From assembly GCA_947167075.1 (NCBI GenBank), contig CAMVGR010000005.1, positions 62,001 to 126,000 of the forward strand: a DNA stretch of 64,000 bases, written 5' to 3'. The notes beneath the pieces are model-generated. The model searched no databases. It was not told where the DNA came from and worked only from the letters and a program-made list of their open reading frames with translations. Of this stretch, positions 27,508 to 36,503 are shown one piece after another. Both the position numbers and the translations under genes were made by a program. Numbering within the stretch: position 1 is the stretch's first letter; each line of letters starts with the position of its first letter. This stretch comes from an uncultured Bacteroidales bacterium (GTDB taxonomy: Bacteria; Bacteroidota; Bacteroidia; Bacteroidales; P3).

Positions 27508-30377
27508 AGAAAACCTCATTGATTCTGCTGATGTTTGCCCTACTGGGTAGCACAGCCGCCTTTGCACAGCTGCCGGGCAGTGGTGCCAAGGAAAAAAAGA
27601 GTGATCTAAGTGCACAAGTGCCCCTCGACAAGAAGGTACGCTACGGCAAACTGGACAACGGATTCACCTACTACATCCGTGCCAACAAGAAGCCGGAGAA
27701 CATGATCCAGTTCCGCCTGGTGAGCAATGCCGGTTCCATTCTCGAACGCGACGACCAACAGGGTCTGGCCCACTTCTGCGAGCACATGGCCTTCAACGGC
27801 ATTAAGGGCTATCCCCACAACCAGATGATCGACAAACTGCAACAACATGGTGTGGAATTCGGTCGCGACATCAATGCCTACACTTCGTTCGACCAAACCG
27901 TCTACTATGTGAACATGCCCGCCAACGATCCCGAGATGGTGAAGATGGGTATGGAAATCCTCGATGGTTGGGCAGGCAACATCCTCTTCGACGAGAAGGA
28001 GATCGAGGAGGAGCGCGGTGTTATCCACGAAGAATGGCGCGGTGGTGTTGGCCACGGCGACCGTCTCCGCCAGAAGACATGGCCCATCATGCTCAAAGGC
28101 TCCCTTTATGCCGAGCGTCTGCCTATCGGTAAGGAAGAGGTCATCATGAACTTCAAACGCCAGGCCATCGTCGACTTCTTCAACGACTGGTACCGTCCCG
28201 ACCTGCAGGCCATCGTCATCGTGGGCGACATAGCCGACGTGAATGCCATGGAGCAGCAGGTGAAGGAAGTCTTCGGAAGCCACCCCAAGACCCAGAACCC
28301 CAAGGAGCGCAAGAGCTTCGAGATTCCCAACAACGTGGAGCCCCTCATCTGCATCGCACAGGACAAAGAGGCCACCAGCGCCAGCCTGCAACTGATGTGG
28401 AAACACAAAAAAGCACACAACGGCACCGTGGGCGACTACCGCGCCATGATTGTGCGTAGCCTGATCGACATGATGATCAACGAGCGCTTTGCCGAGCTGA
28501 GCCAGAAGCCCACTGCCCCGATGATGTACGCCGGTGGCAGCTACGGCGGCTTCCTCGGCCGCGATATCGACGCCTGCACCCTGGCCGCCGCCCCCAAGGA
28601 GGGCCGCATCAACGAGACCGTCGAGCTGCTGCTCCGCGTGGCCAAGCAGATCGACGACCACGGCTTCCTGCAGACCGAACTCGACCGCCAGAAAGAAGAC
28701 CTCCTCAGCACCTACACCAAGCTGGCCAAAGAAGAGAACAAGACCCAAAGCAACAGCTTGGCCGACGAATACACCAACCACTTCCTCGAGAACGAGCCTT
28801 GCCCCGGCATCCGCCAAGAGTGGAAATATGCCAAAGAATTCATCCCCGAAATCACCCTCGAGGAGTGCAACGAGTTGGTCAAGACCTGGTTCTCCAACGA
28901 GAACATGATCTTCTACCTGACCGCTCCCGAGAAAGACGGCTACAAAGTGCCCACCGAGGCTGAAGCCATCAACATCCTGAAAAACTACAAGAACATCGCC
29001 ACCGAGCCCTGGGTCGATACCTACAAAGACGAACCCCTCTTCAGCGAGAAGCTTCCCAACATCTATCCCGATGTCACCAAGTACAACAGCACCCTCGGCT
29101 ACACCGAGTACACCTGTCCCAACGGCATCCGCTTCGTTGTGAAGCAGACCGAGTACAAGGCCGATGAGATCCTTATCAACAGCTACGGCTTCGGCGGCAC
29201 CTCGCTCTATGAGGACAAGGATGCCTACGAAGCACAGAACGCTGCCTCCTTCGTCGACGCTGGCGGTATCGCCAACTTCAGCGCCACCGACCTCAGCAAG
29301 AAACTGAAGGGAATGAACCTCAGCATCAGCCCCTATATCAGCGGTGAGATGCAGGGCTTCCAGGGCTCCTGCTCGCCCAAAGACCTCGAGACCACCCTGC
29401 AGCTGATCAACCTCTACTACACCGCTCCCCGCAAGGATCAGGAAGCCTACGAGCGCAACATCGAGAACACCCTTCAGCAAATCAAGTTCATCCGCGAGAA
29501 CCCGCAGGTGGCCTTCATCGAGAAATACTACAAGACCGCTTACCCCACCGACAAACGCACGGTGCTCATCGCCACCGAGGAGCAGGTGAAAGGACTCAAC
29601 CTCGACCGCATGTTCGACATCTATCGCAACCGCTTTGCCGATGCCTCCAACCAGACCTTCTTCTTCGTGGGTAATGTGAGCGATGCCGACGTAGACCTTA
29701 TCGCCAAGTATCTGAACAACCTGCCCGTCAACGGCAAGCAAAAGAACGACATGTTCAAGAATCGCAACGCCAAGTTTGCCGAAGGCATCCAGCATGGCGA
29801 GGCTGTGAAGGGCATCGAGCGCCAGGGCATGCTCATCATCACCGGCGAGATGGAATGCGATGCAGCCGAACTCACTCCCATCAACCGTATCGGTATCCAG
29901 GAGCTCAGCGAAGCACTCAGCATCACAGTGACCCAGATCATCCGCGAGAAGAATGGCGATGCCTATAGTCCCTCGGCAGGCTTCAACTACGAGCTCAGCC
30001 CCGTCGGAAAAGTCAGCTGGCTGTTCAACATCGGCTGCGACCCCGAGAAAGCCGCTAAAATCGAGCACGATTGCTTGGAGATCCTGAAGGACTACACCGA
30101 GAAGGGTTGCGACGAAGTAACCCTCAACAAGGTGAAAGAACAGATGATTGTGAACCGTGGCAAAGCCCAGCAGAACAACAGCTTCTGGATGGGACAAATG
30201 CAGGGCAGCTACATCTACAACGAAAGCCGCGACTACCAGGTCAACGACTACGAGCGCATGGTGCGTAGCATTACCACCAACGATATCAAACGTCTGGCCA
30301 AGCAGTACGTCAACCTAAAGAACTACGTGGTGGTCACACTCCGTCCGGAAGATCCGACCGCCGGCAGTGCAGAATAA
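27504..30377 (+). CDS. M16 (insulinase/pitrilysin) family metallopeptidase, secreted
   Basis: 957 residues with a signal peptide (KKTSLILLMFALLGSTAAFAQ). The inverted zinc motif HxxEH is H90-F-C-E93-H94, and the distal glutamate is in the EEERGVIHEE stretch. Four M16-type half domains are expected from the length; the C-terminal pair lacks a second zinc motif. Third positions are strongly G/C rich, as in groEL and htpG, which suggests high expression. It probably degrades peptides in the periplasm. It is translationally coupled to the HTH gene and ends at a clear terminator. Confidence 0.9.
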   Translation: MKKTSLILLMFALLGSTAAFAQLPGSGAKEKKSDLSAQVPLDKKVRYGKLDNGFTYYIRANKKPENMIQFRLVSNAGSILERDDQQGLAHFCEHMAFNGIKGYPHNQMIDKLQQHGVEFGRDINAYTSFDQTVYYVNMPANDPEMVKMGMEILDGWAGNILFDEKEIEEERGVIHEEWRGGVGHGDRLRQKTWPIMLKGSLYAERLPIGKEEVIMNFKRQAIVDFFNDWYRPDLQAIVIVGDIADVNAMEQQVKEVFGSHPKTQNPKERKSFEIPNNVEPLICIAQDKEATSASLQLMWKHKKAHNGTVGDYRAMIVRSLIDMMINERFAELSQKPTAPMMYAGGSYGGFLGRDIDACTLAAAPKEGRINETVELLLRVAKQIDDHGFLQTELDRQKEDLLSTYTKLAKEENKTQSNSLADEYTNHFLENEPCPGIRQEWKYAKEFIPEITLEECNELVKTWFSNENMIFYLTAPEKDGYKVPTEAEAINILKNYKNIATEPWVDTYKDEPLFSEKLPNIYPDVTKYNSTLGYTEYTCPNGIRFVVKQTEYKADEILINSYGFGGTSLYEDKDAYEAQNAASFVDAGGIANFSATDLSKKLKGMNLSISPYISGEMQGFQGSCSPKDLETTLQLINLYYTAPRKDQEAYERNIENTLQQIKFIRENPQVAFIEKYYKTAYPTDKRTVLIATEEQVKGLNLDRMFDIYRNRFADASNQTFFFVGNVSDADVDLIAKYLNNLPVNGKQKNDMFKNRNAKFAEGIQHGEAVKGIERQGMLIITGEMECDAAELTPINRIGIQELSEALSITVTQIIREKNGDAYSPSAGFNYELSPVGKVSWLFNIGCDPEKAAKIEHDCLEILKDYTEKGCDEVTLNKVKEQMIVNRGKAQQNNSFWMGQMQGSYIYNESRDYQVNDYERMVRSITTNDIKRLAKQYVNLKNYVVVTLRPEDPTAGSAE

Positions 30378-30403
30378 AGAATTGTTTTTTTCATAATTTT
30401 GGG

Positions 30404-30434
30404 ACGGACCTCATCTTTGAGGTCCGTTTTTTTG
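30404..30434 (+). terminator. Rho-independent terminator of the M16 unit
   Basis: ACGGACCTCA, a 4-base loop and TGAGGTCCGT are followed by seven T. Confidence 0.85.
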
Positions 30435-30439
30435 TATCT

Positions 30440-30577
30440 ATTCCTGTCGAAGAACAACTATGCGAACACAAGATTGCACTCTCTTTTTGGTCACCACCTT
30501 ATTTTCTTGGTAAAGACTATGAAAAGGGAGTAACCTACATCGTAGTGGAGGGTGCCAGAGAGCGTGTGGTGAAATAG
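30440..30577 (+). pseudogene. Remnant of a DNA methyltransferase (SPPY motif)
   Basis: A 45-codon open stretch without a start codon encodes HKIALSFWSPPYFLGKDYEK and ends at TAG 30575. The FWSPPY-x-x-GK-x-Y pattern is motif IV with its downstream context in N6-adenine/N4-cytosine DNA methyltransferases. The N-terminal part and everything after about 15 further residues are missing. It sits between the M16 terminator and nnrD. The assignment rests on this short motif alone. Confidence 0.4.
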
Positions 30578-30643
30578 AGCCACTGCACACCATAATGCAG
30601 CCGCAGGGCAATATCGCGCCTGCGGTAGCGTTATTTATGCACT

Positions 30644-31432
30644 ATGAGAGACCCCAACACCACCAAACACGACTACGGCCATGCACTGATTATCGCCGGT
30701 GCCTACGGGCGCATGGGCTGTGCGATACTCGCAGCACGGGCAGCCCTGCGCAGCGGCTGTGGCCTAGTGAGCGTACACCTGCCGCAACGTTGCATCGACC
30801 CCATGCAGGCAGCCTTCCCCGAAGCAATGGTGAGCATCGACCCCTCGCCCACCCTCTTCAGCTCCACACCGGAGCATTTGGAACACTACAGTGCCATCGC
30901 TGCCGGACCAGGCCTGGGCACCGACCCTACCACACAGGAGGCGCTGCACACCCTGCTCCGAAGACGACCCGCACACATTCCGCTGGTGCTCGATGCAGAT
31001 GCCATCAACATCTTGGCCATGCATCCCGATTGGCTATCGCTATGCTCGGGTGCCATCCTCACCCCTCATGCCCGCGAATACAGCCGACTATTCGGCAGCA
31101 GCGACCCCTCCGCGATGGCACAGCGGCATAATATCATCATCGTTAAGAAAGCACACCACACCCACACCTATGCCCCCGACGGACAAATGCACGAAAACCA
31201 CACCGGCAATGCAGGCATGGCCACCGCGGGCAGCGGCGATGTGCTAACAGGCATAACTGTCGGAATGCTAGCACATTCAAGCCTCTCCACCTATCAAACG
31301 ACATGTATGGCTGTGGAAATACATGGCAAATTGGGCGATCTGTGCCTCCAAAAGCAGTCCCAATCTAGCCTCATTGCAAGCGACCTGGTAGAAAATCTTT
31401 GCAGTGTATCGACTGACATTTCAATCAATTAG
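30644..31432 (+). CDS. nnrD: ADP-dependent NAD(P)H-hydrate dehydratase, stand-alone
   Basis: 262 residues with a ribokinase-like fold. Motifs are GHALIIAGAYGRMGCAILA, AAGPGLGTDP, LVLDADAIN, LTPHAREY and the nucleotide site NAGMATAGSGDVLTG. The enzyme repairs damaged, hydrated NAD(P)H. In most bacteria the dehydratase is fused to the epimerase NnrE; here only the dehydratase half is present, and no epimerase gene is in the window. The next gene is tRNA-Asn, which has its own promoter. Confidence 0.85.
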   Translation: MRDPNTTKHDYGHALIIAGAYGRMGCAILAARAALRSGCGLVSVHLPQRCIDPMQAAFPEAMVSIDPSPTLFSSTPEHLEHYSAIAAGPGLGTDPTTQEALHTLLRRRPAHIPLVLDADAINILAMHPDWLSLCSGAILTPHAREYSRLFGSSDPSAMAQRHNIIIVKKAHHTHTYAPDGQMHENHTGNAGMATAGSGDVLTGITVGMLAHSSLSTYQTTCMAVEIHGKLGDLCLQKQSQSSLIASDLVENLCSVSTDISIN

Positions 31433-31486
31433 CATCGAAAAGAGAATTATTTTAAAAAAAAATTTGGTCAGTTCATAAAAAGGTCG

Positions 31487-31495
31487 TATTTTTGC
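31487..31495 (+). promoter_or_regulatory. -7 box of tRNA-Asn
   Basis: TATTTTTGC lies 19-20 bases after TTTGG. The bases after the box (ACCCGATTT) are identical to those after the box in front of the glutathione peroxidase gene at 40488. Confidence 0.65.
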
Positions 31496-31563
31496 ACCCG
31501 ATTTCGAGAGGGAAATCCCAAATTCTGAACGGAAATTGGAAGGCGACAAACGCCTGCAAATAT

Positions 31564-31637
31564 TCCTCCTTAGCTCAGTTGGTTAGAGCACCTGACTGTT
31601 AATCAGGGGGTCGAAGGTTCAAGTCCTTCAGGGGGAG
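31564..31637 (+). tRNA. tRNA-Asn (anticodon GUU)
   Basis: 74 nt. Acceptor stem TCCTCCT/AGGGGGA. D-arm GCTCAGTTGGTTAGAGC. Anticodon stem CTGA/TCAG with anticodon GTT. T-arm GAAGG-TTCAAGT-CCTTC. Discriminator G. CCA is not encoded. A terminator follows directly. Confidence 0.96.
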
Positions 31638-31641
31638 CTAA

Positions 31642-31672
31642 AGAGCACTGAGGTATCAGTGCTCTTTTTTTT
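31642..31672 (+). terminator. Terminator of tRNA-Asn
   Basis: AGAGCACTGA, loop GGTA and TCAGTGCTCT are followed by a run of T. Confidence 0.85.
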
Positions 31673-31734
31673 GTATCGGCAATAGCAACGAGGCTTCCCT
31701 ACAGGCCAATCACATCACAAAACACAGCCATAAG

Positions 31735-32172
31735 ATGGAATACAGAAAGATAGGAACCACCTACTACATCCGCATGGATCGCGACGACGAACTGGTGAGC
31801 AACATTCTCGAGATATGCCGTCGCGAGGCAATACGCTCTGCCATTTTTTCCGGCATCGGAGGGTGCCAAAAGGCCGAGTTGCAGACTTTCGTTCCCGAGC
31901 AAGGCAGTTTCGAGACCGAGACCGTGGAAGGGATGCTCGAACTCGTTTCCCTCAATGGCAACGTTGTCTCCGCAGACGATGGCGAGCTTTACCACCACAC
32001 CCATGCCCTATTCTCGTACAAAAAAGATGGACATCACGCTGTGGCTGGCGGCCACCTCCGCTCCGCCACCGTGCTCTACACCGCCGAAATAGAGCTCCGG
32101 CCCACCGCTGGCGGATACATCGCTCGAAAATACGACCCCGAAACCGGCACCGGTTTTTGGGATTTCCAATAA
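31735..32172 (+). CDS. PPC (DUF296) domain protein
   Basis: 145 residues, a single PPC/DUF296 domain. Conserved features are the FSGIGGCQKAEL turn, the LNGNV strand and a histidine-rich centre, YHHTHALF plus HHAVAGGHL, likely to bind a metal ion. In plants PPC domains occur in AT-hook DNA-binding proteins; the bacterial stand-alone proteins have no settled role. Nothing adjacent explains its function. Confidence 0.8.
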   Translation: MEYRKIGTTYYIRMDRDDELVSNILEICRREAIRSAIFSGIGGCQKAELQTFVPEQGSFETETVEGMLELVSLNGNVVSADDGELYHHTHALFSYKKDGHHAVAGGHLRSATVLYTAEIELRPTAGGYIARKYDPETGTGFWDFQ

Positions 32173-32240
32173 GGGCGGCAGCGGACAGCCGGCATTTCTG
32201 TCCGGAACAGTCTGCTCCGACTATCATGTGTGCACACAGC

Positions 32241-32296
32241 CGAACGCTACCCACATCGGTGTTTTCTCCGAGAAGCGGAAGTCTTCGTAGCGTTCG
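32241..32296. other. Inverted repeat between convergent genes
   Basis: CGAACGCTAC and GTAGCGTTCG are perfect 10-bp arms, 36 bp apart, between the convergent PPC and DUF6266 genes. It could be a weak terminator for either; no T-run adjoins it. Confidence 0.35.
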
Positions 32297-32329
32297 TTTC
32301 ATCTGCTCTTCCCGCAACGACGGGCATCG

Positions 32330-33109
32330 CTATTTGGGTATATGTGCCGCACCCTCACGGGTCGTTTCCACCGCCTCCCTATCGTTGTGCATCACCATTA
32401 CAGGCAATGCAGAGGCTTGATTTGTAGCCGTTTCTGCCATATCTTCCCTCTCGTTGGATACTATTGCTCCGTCGGCTACGGTGAGGCTACCACCGTAGGC
32501 AGTCTGCGAGCAGCGCCCCTGCTGGTCGCTGACGTAGAGGTAGATATGCACCTCGGTGCCTTCAAACTGCTCCGGCAGCAACACGCTGACTTTCTTTTGA
32601 CGACGGTAGACGGGTGCCGCCAAGTATCCCTGCCCCAGCGAGGGTGAGTAGACGTAGAGGTGCACTGCATCGTAGGCATCGCACTGCTGGTGCAGTGGGT
32701 TGCGCTCGAAGTCCACCTCCAGCCGTGTGCCCCCCGTGGCCACCACCTGACTGGCCTGCACCGGTGCCACAGGGCCTAGGCTGAGCATAAGGCTCTGGTA
32801 ATCCACCTTTAGTTCTCCACCTTCTGTGCTGAAAGCGTGCTGGTTAAGGCTAACGAAAAGATTGTATGCCGTCATGCCTGCTGCGCGGGCCGTCTCGGTC
32901 ATCGACTGCAGCAGCACCCACCTCATTCGTGCCGCCAAACGCACCTGCTCGCGGAAGGCCGCCCGATGCTCCTGCTGCGCCTCGGTGCGTGGATTGTGCA
33001 CCTGTGCAGGCCGCGAGCGGAGGCACCATCGCCCATTCCACATATACCCGATAGCCGACCCCAGCTTGCCGCTGAAGCCCCCCATGTATCCATTCTCAAA
33101 CTTTGCCAT
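32330..33109 (-). CDS. DUF6266 family protein
   Basis: 259 residues. It starts MAKFENGYMGGFSGKLGSA, followed by the GYMWNGRWCLRSRP segment that is diagnostic for DUF6266 proteins, abundant in Bacteroidota. A beta-rich C-terminal half contains YDAVHLYVYSPS and VHIYLYVSDQQG. No signal peptide is seen. The role of the family is unknown, and neighbouring genes do not help. Confidence 0.75.
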   Translation of the reverse strand: MAKFENGYMGGFSGKLGSAIGYMWNGRWCLRSRPAQVHNPRTEAQQEHRAAFREQVRLAARMRWVLLQSMTETARAAGMTAYNLFVSLNQHAFSTEGGELKVDYQSLMLSLGPVAPVQASQVVATGGTRLEVDFERNPLHQQCDAYDAVHLYVYSPSLGQGYLAAPVYRRQKKVSVLLPEQFEGTEVHIYLYVSDQQGRCSQTAYGGSLTVADGAIVSNEREDMAETATNQASALPVMVMHNDREAVETTREGAAHIPK

Positions 33110-33144
33110 AGTGATGTATCATTTTTTTACCATAACGTACTTTT

Positions 33145-33221
33145 CGCCTACTTATTGCTTACTCAACTAAAAGATGATAAATAGATGATAAAGAGAAAAG
33201 TAGGAGATGAGTAAGAGATGG
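33145..33221. repeat. 11-bp repeat array with inverted arm, family 1 copy 4
   Basis: Tandem 11-mers GATGATAAATA, GATGATAAAGA, GAAAAGTAGGA and GATGAGTAAGA are followed by GATGG. Upstream CTTACTCAAC is the inverted arm. Confidence 0.75.
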
Positions 33222-33440
33222 TCTGTTTTCATCACTCTTTTACAATCAGTTGCGTGTCGCGTTTGGGGCGGTATTTTCGGCACATGCACAGCCTTTTTGC
33301 AATGCTATCAGCGGAATTGAGTGCATGATTACAAGGAGTTGGGAGGAAGTGTCGACGGGACAAAATAGAGATATCACCATTGTACCTAATTCATATTCAT
33401 ATGTTTGATAAAAAAATTTTGTCACTCCAAATTTATTATG

Positions 33441-33449
33441 TACTTTTGC
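33441..33449 (+). promoter_or_regulatory. Promoter of a probable non-coding RNA
   Basis: TACTTTTGC lies exactly 19 bases after a TTTTG -33 element (33417-33421), a complete Bacteroidota promoter. No rightward open frame follows it. Confidence 0.6.
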
Positions 33450-33454
33450 ACTAC

Positions 33455-33690
33455 TAAAGTCTCGAGAGGAATGAGACCTAATGAATTGAATTATTAACAG
33501 CATTACTATTATTCACATTCGAATCAAAAGCGTCGGAAACTGGTAAATGCTCTGCCTAACGCACAATCGTGCCAAAGGCAACAGGTAGTAGAGCTAGTGT
33601 TCCTTTATCTTTTTACTCTACATCGGTTATAACCTGCACTTTATACTCAGTAGGCTGATATATCTACCGTACGGAAACATCTGCAGAGAT
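33455..33690 (+). ncRNA. Probable structured non-coding RNA, unassigned
   Basis: The 240 bp after the promoter contain no reading frame but several stems: AGTCTC/GAGACCT at the 5' end, GCTCT ... AGAGC enclosing GCAC-AATC-GTGC near 33548-33594, a GGTTATAACC palindrome, and a 3' hairpin ACGGAAACATCT-GCAG-AGATGTTTCCGT. The next gene lies on the opposite strand and ends at 33771. Size and layout would suit a housekeeping RNA of the 6S type, but I could not match the sequence to any known class. RNase P, SRP and tmRNA signatures were not found. Confidence 0.45.
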
Positions 33691-33716
33691 GTTTCCGTTG
33701 CTGTTATAATAAAAAA

Positions 33717-33746
33717 GAGCGCCCGCCAAAGACATGGCAGGCACTC
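33717..33746 (-). terminator. Terminator of the leftward C1B peptidase gene
   Basis: On the reverse strand GAGTGCCTGCC pairs with GGCGGGCGCTC (two G-U pairs) and is followed by a T-run. Confidence 0.7.
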
Positions 33747-33770
33747 CAAATATTAACCAAACTTATACTA

Positions 33771-35030
33771 TTATTTCTTCTTGCCTTTCTTGGCAGGCTG
33801 ACTGTTGCTGTCTTGGATGCCAAGCTTGGCTTTAATGGCAGCGGGAATAGCGTCCTTGTGGACAACGATGTTCATCGTCTTGTAACGTACAAAGGCTTTA
33901 CTGGCAAAGAAGTTGCCACCGAACTCGCCGTTGTACAGACCCCAGCTGTTTTTCACCATATAATATTCGTTGCCCATCTGGTCTTTGGCGGTGCCATAGA
34001 TAAGCATACCGTGGTCGTCGGTGGTCTCCCAATTGTCGTAGGCCTTCTGGCGCTCTTCCTGGGTCACCCAACGTTGAGGAGTGGGATGCTTGGCGGCTTC
34101 GTCGGCGATGTCGGAGGCTTTCATGCCACTCCATTTTGCCTGGTCGCTACCGACACCGGCCTTGGGAGCTTCGGTGGCGGGGAACACAGCATATCCCTTG
34201 CGGGTGTAGCGGAAGCCCTGTTCGCTAACGTCGCTACCCCATGCGATGGTGTAGCCATTGTCGATAGCATAGTCCATAATCTCCATCATCTCGTCGAGGG
34301 GGACGTTGTAGCTCAATCCCCAACGCCAGTTGTCTTGGATTTCTATGACAAACTGCTCGTAGAAGGGGTGATGGGTAAAACTGGTGATACTGACATAGTC
34401 GTCGGGGTTCAGTCCAAGACTCTCTGCAAAGCTCTTCGGGGTGTAGGTTACTCCCTTGTAAGTAAATTTCTCGGGGATTTGGCCCAGATATACCTCGTGG
34501 ACAGCAGCCACAGCTTTGTGCCACAGGGGTTCACCATCGGGGCTCATCTGAAGCTTGTTCAGTTTGCCCTTGGCCACAGCATTCACCATGGCATCGGTGA
34601 GGGCGCTGAGCTCGGTGTGGTTGCTGAGGGTATCGCCATACATGGCACCTGCGGGCATCACCTCGTCGGGAACCATGCCGTAGTTGCGCAGGCAATAGAC
34701 AACATCATTGAAGGCACCACCCTGGCTGAAACTGACATCGCCATGGGTGCGGACGGCTGCAGCGGCACGGTCGTTGTAGGTCTTCTCGACCACATACATC
34801 TCGCTGAGATCGTACTCGCCTTTACCAAGACGCAGCAGTTCACTCTCGAGGAATGCTATACCACTGTAGCTCCAGCAGGTGCCTGCGTTGTTTTGGTTTT
34901 TGACGGATGTAATGGGCAACATCTTGACAGTATCGAAGCGGTAGCCTTCGTCTTCCTTCTTCTCTTCCTGTGCCATAACTGCACTTGTGCAGATAGCCAT
35001 TGCTCCAATGATTAATATTATTTTTCTCAT
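33771..35030 (-). CDS. C1B cysteine peptidase (aminopeptidase C/bleomycin hydrolase-like), secreted
   Basis: 419 residues from ATG 35030; a longer upstream frame would run through the promoter. The signal peptide is RKIILIIGAMAICTSAVMA. Active-site residues are Gln and Cys in NQNNAGTCWSYSG, His in TTDDHGMLI and Asn in MVKNSWG. The C1B papain-like fold fits PepC/bleomycin hydrolase, which removes N-terminal residues from peptides. A second, longer member of the family is encoded at 49.2 kb. The C-terminal tail is lysine-rich (AKKGKKK). Confidence 0.88.
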   Translation of the reverse strand: MRKIILIIGAMAICTSAVMAQEEKKEDEGYRFDTVKMLPITSVKNQNNAGTCWSYSGIAFLESELLRLGKGEYDLSEMYVVEKTYNDRAAAAVRTHGDVSFSQGGAFNDVVYCLRNYGMVPDEVMPAGAMYGDTLSNHTELSALTDAMVNAVAKGKLNKLQMSPDGEPLWHKAVAAVHEVYLGQIPEKFTYKGVTYTPKSFAESLGLNPDDYVSITSFTHHPFYEQFVIEIQDNWRWGLSYNVPLDEMMEIMDYAIDNGYTIAWGSDVSEQGFRYTRKGYAVFPATEAPKAGVGSDQAKWSGMKASDIADEAAKHPTPQRWVTQEERQKAYDNWETTDDHGMLIYGTAKDQMGNEYYMVKNSWGLYNGEFGGNFFASKAFVRYKTMNIVVHKDAIPAAIKAKLGIQDSNSQPAKKGKKK

Positions 35031-35062
35031 TTCTCTGTTATAATTTATACCAATTTTGTGAT

Positions 35063-35071
35063 GCAAAAGTA
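35063..35071 (-). promoter_or_regulatory. -7 box of the C1B peptidase gene
   Basis: Reverse-strand TACTTTTGC, 32 bp before the ATG, fixes the start at 35030. Confidence 0.6.
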
Positions 35072-35295
35072 CGAAAAAAAACTGGATTATTGCCAATATA
35101 TACCATTTTTTTTGTATTTTTATAGCAACACACAGATAATCATACTCATAAATCACAAACCACAACAGTTATTCTGTCGCTCTATGGTCAAAAATGCCGG
35201 AATATCTTCATATATCTTTGCTCTTTATTTTCGATATTTACCTCGTTGTAGCATTCATTTCATTGGATAATCCACTGGCATAAGACAACAAAAAA

Positions 35296-35326
35296 ATCCC
35301 CCTAGACAGAAACTGTGAAAGGGGAT
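35296..35326 (-). terminator. Terminator of rfbB
   Basis: On the reverse strand ATCCCC and GGGGAT form a stem around a loop of about 19 bases, followed by six T. Confidence 0.55.
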
Positions 35327-35355
35327 CAATTATGAAAAAAAATATTCTTTTCTAT

Positions 35356-36486
35356 TTATCTATTGGAATACATATCTTCGTAGTACTTAAGATAGTCGCC
35401 ACTGGTCACATTGTCCATCCATTCCTGATTGTCGAGGTACCATCGGACAGTCTTTTCGATGCCCTCTTCAAATTGCAGGCTTGGTTCCCATCCCAATTCG
35501 CGCTGCAACTTGCTACTATCAATAGCATAGCGCATATCGTGTCCAGCACGGTCGGTGACATAGGTGATAAGATCCATATCTGCTCCCTCCGGACGACCCA
35601 AAAGACGATCCACCGTATTGATCAACACCTTGATGATGTCAATATTCTTCCACTCGTTGAAACCACCAATATTATAAGTTTCAGCGATCACACCTTTATG
35701 GAAGATGAGGTCGATAGCCCGAGCATGGTCTTCTACATAGAGCCAGTCGCGCACATTCTCTCCCTTGCCATATACTGGAAGTGGCTTGCGGTGACGAATA
35801 TTATTGATAAATAACGGTATCAGCTTCTCTGGGAACTGGTAGGGGCCATAATTGTTGGAGCAGTTGGTGACAATTGTGGGCAGACCGTATGTGTCGTGGA
35901 ATGCACGTACAAAATGATCGCTTGAGGCTTTGGCAGCACTATATGGGCTGTGTGGCTGATACTTAAGATCCTCGGTAAAGAATTTATCACCGTATGCTAG
36001 ATGGTGTTTCCCACTGCTCGCCTTGGTTGTAAACGGAGGCATGATACCCTCGGGATGAGTCATCTGTAAGGCTCCATACACTTCGTCGGTTGAGATATGG
36101 TAGAACCTCTTGCCCTCATACTTGTTAGGACAACCTTCCCATGCTGTCTTGGCAGCCTGTAGCATACTCAGGGTACCCATCACATTGGTTTGTGCAAAAG
36201 TGAAGGGGTCCTTGATACTACGGTCCACATGGCTTTCAGCAGCCAAATGGATAATTCCATCCACATGTTCATCCTGCATCAGTTTAAGCACACCGTTGAA
36301 GTCGCATATATCCATGCGGACGAACTTGTAGTTAGGCTTGTTCTCTATATCCTTAAGGTTGGCCAGGTTGCCTGCATAGGTCAGCTTGTCGAGATTGATA
36401 ATCTTATACTGAGGATACTTGTTCACAAACAAGCGTACCACATGGCTTCCAATAAACCCAGCGCCTCCGGTAATAATGATATTCAT
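35356..36486 (-). CDS. rfbB: dTDP-glucose 4,6-dehydratase
   Basis: 376 residues with an extended SDR fold. The NAD-binding motif is TGGAGFIGSH at the N-terminus. The catalytic region has HISTDEVYG and PYSAAKASSDHFVRA (Y-x-x-x-K). It makes dTDP-4-keto-6-deoxyglucose for rhamnose and other deoxysugars of surface polysaccharides. The usual partners rfbA, rfbC and rfbD are absent here. It lies 17 bp after the flavin reductase gene, so the two may share a transcript. Confidence 0.94.
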   Translation of the reverse strand: MNIIITGGAGFIGSHVVRLFVNKYPQYKIINLDKLTYAGNLANLKDIENKPNYKFVRMDICDFNGVLKLMQDEHVDGIIHLAAESHVDRSIKDPFTFAQTNVMGTLSMLQAAKTAWEGCPNKYEGKRFYHISTDEVYGALQMTHPEGIMPPFTTKASSGKHHLAYGDKFFTEDLKYQPHSPYSAAKASSDHFVRAFHDTYGLPTIVTNCSNNYGPYQFPEKLIPLFINNIRHRKPLPVYGKGENVRDWLYVEDHARAIDLIFHKGVIAETYNIGGFNEWKNIDIIKVLINTVDRLLGRPEGADMDLITYVTDRAGHDMRYAIDSSKLQRELGWEPSLQFEEGIEKTVRWYLDNQEWMDNVTSGDYLKYYEDMYSNR

Positions 36487-36503
36487 AATATTATATACTT
36501 ATA

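Noticed and set aside
27606..30197. 863-residue open frame antisense to the M16 peptidase gene
   Set aside because: It is a shadow produced by the strong G/C third-position bias of the real gene; the product is Leu/Val/Gly/His-rich and resembles no protein family.
33548..33585. Possible sigma-54 element (TTGGCACGATTGTGC, reverse strand) in the non-coding RNA
   Set aside because: The -12 part is TGCG rather than TTGC, and the sequence is explained by the GCAC/GTGC stem.
33455..33690. Naming the structured RNA as RNase P, tmRNA or SRP RNA
   Set aside because: The hallmark sequences of those RNAs are absent; the 6S class could not be confirmed by eye.
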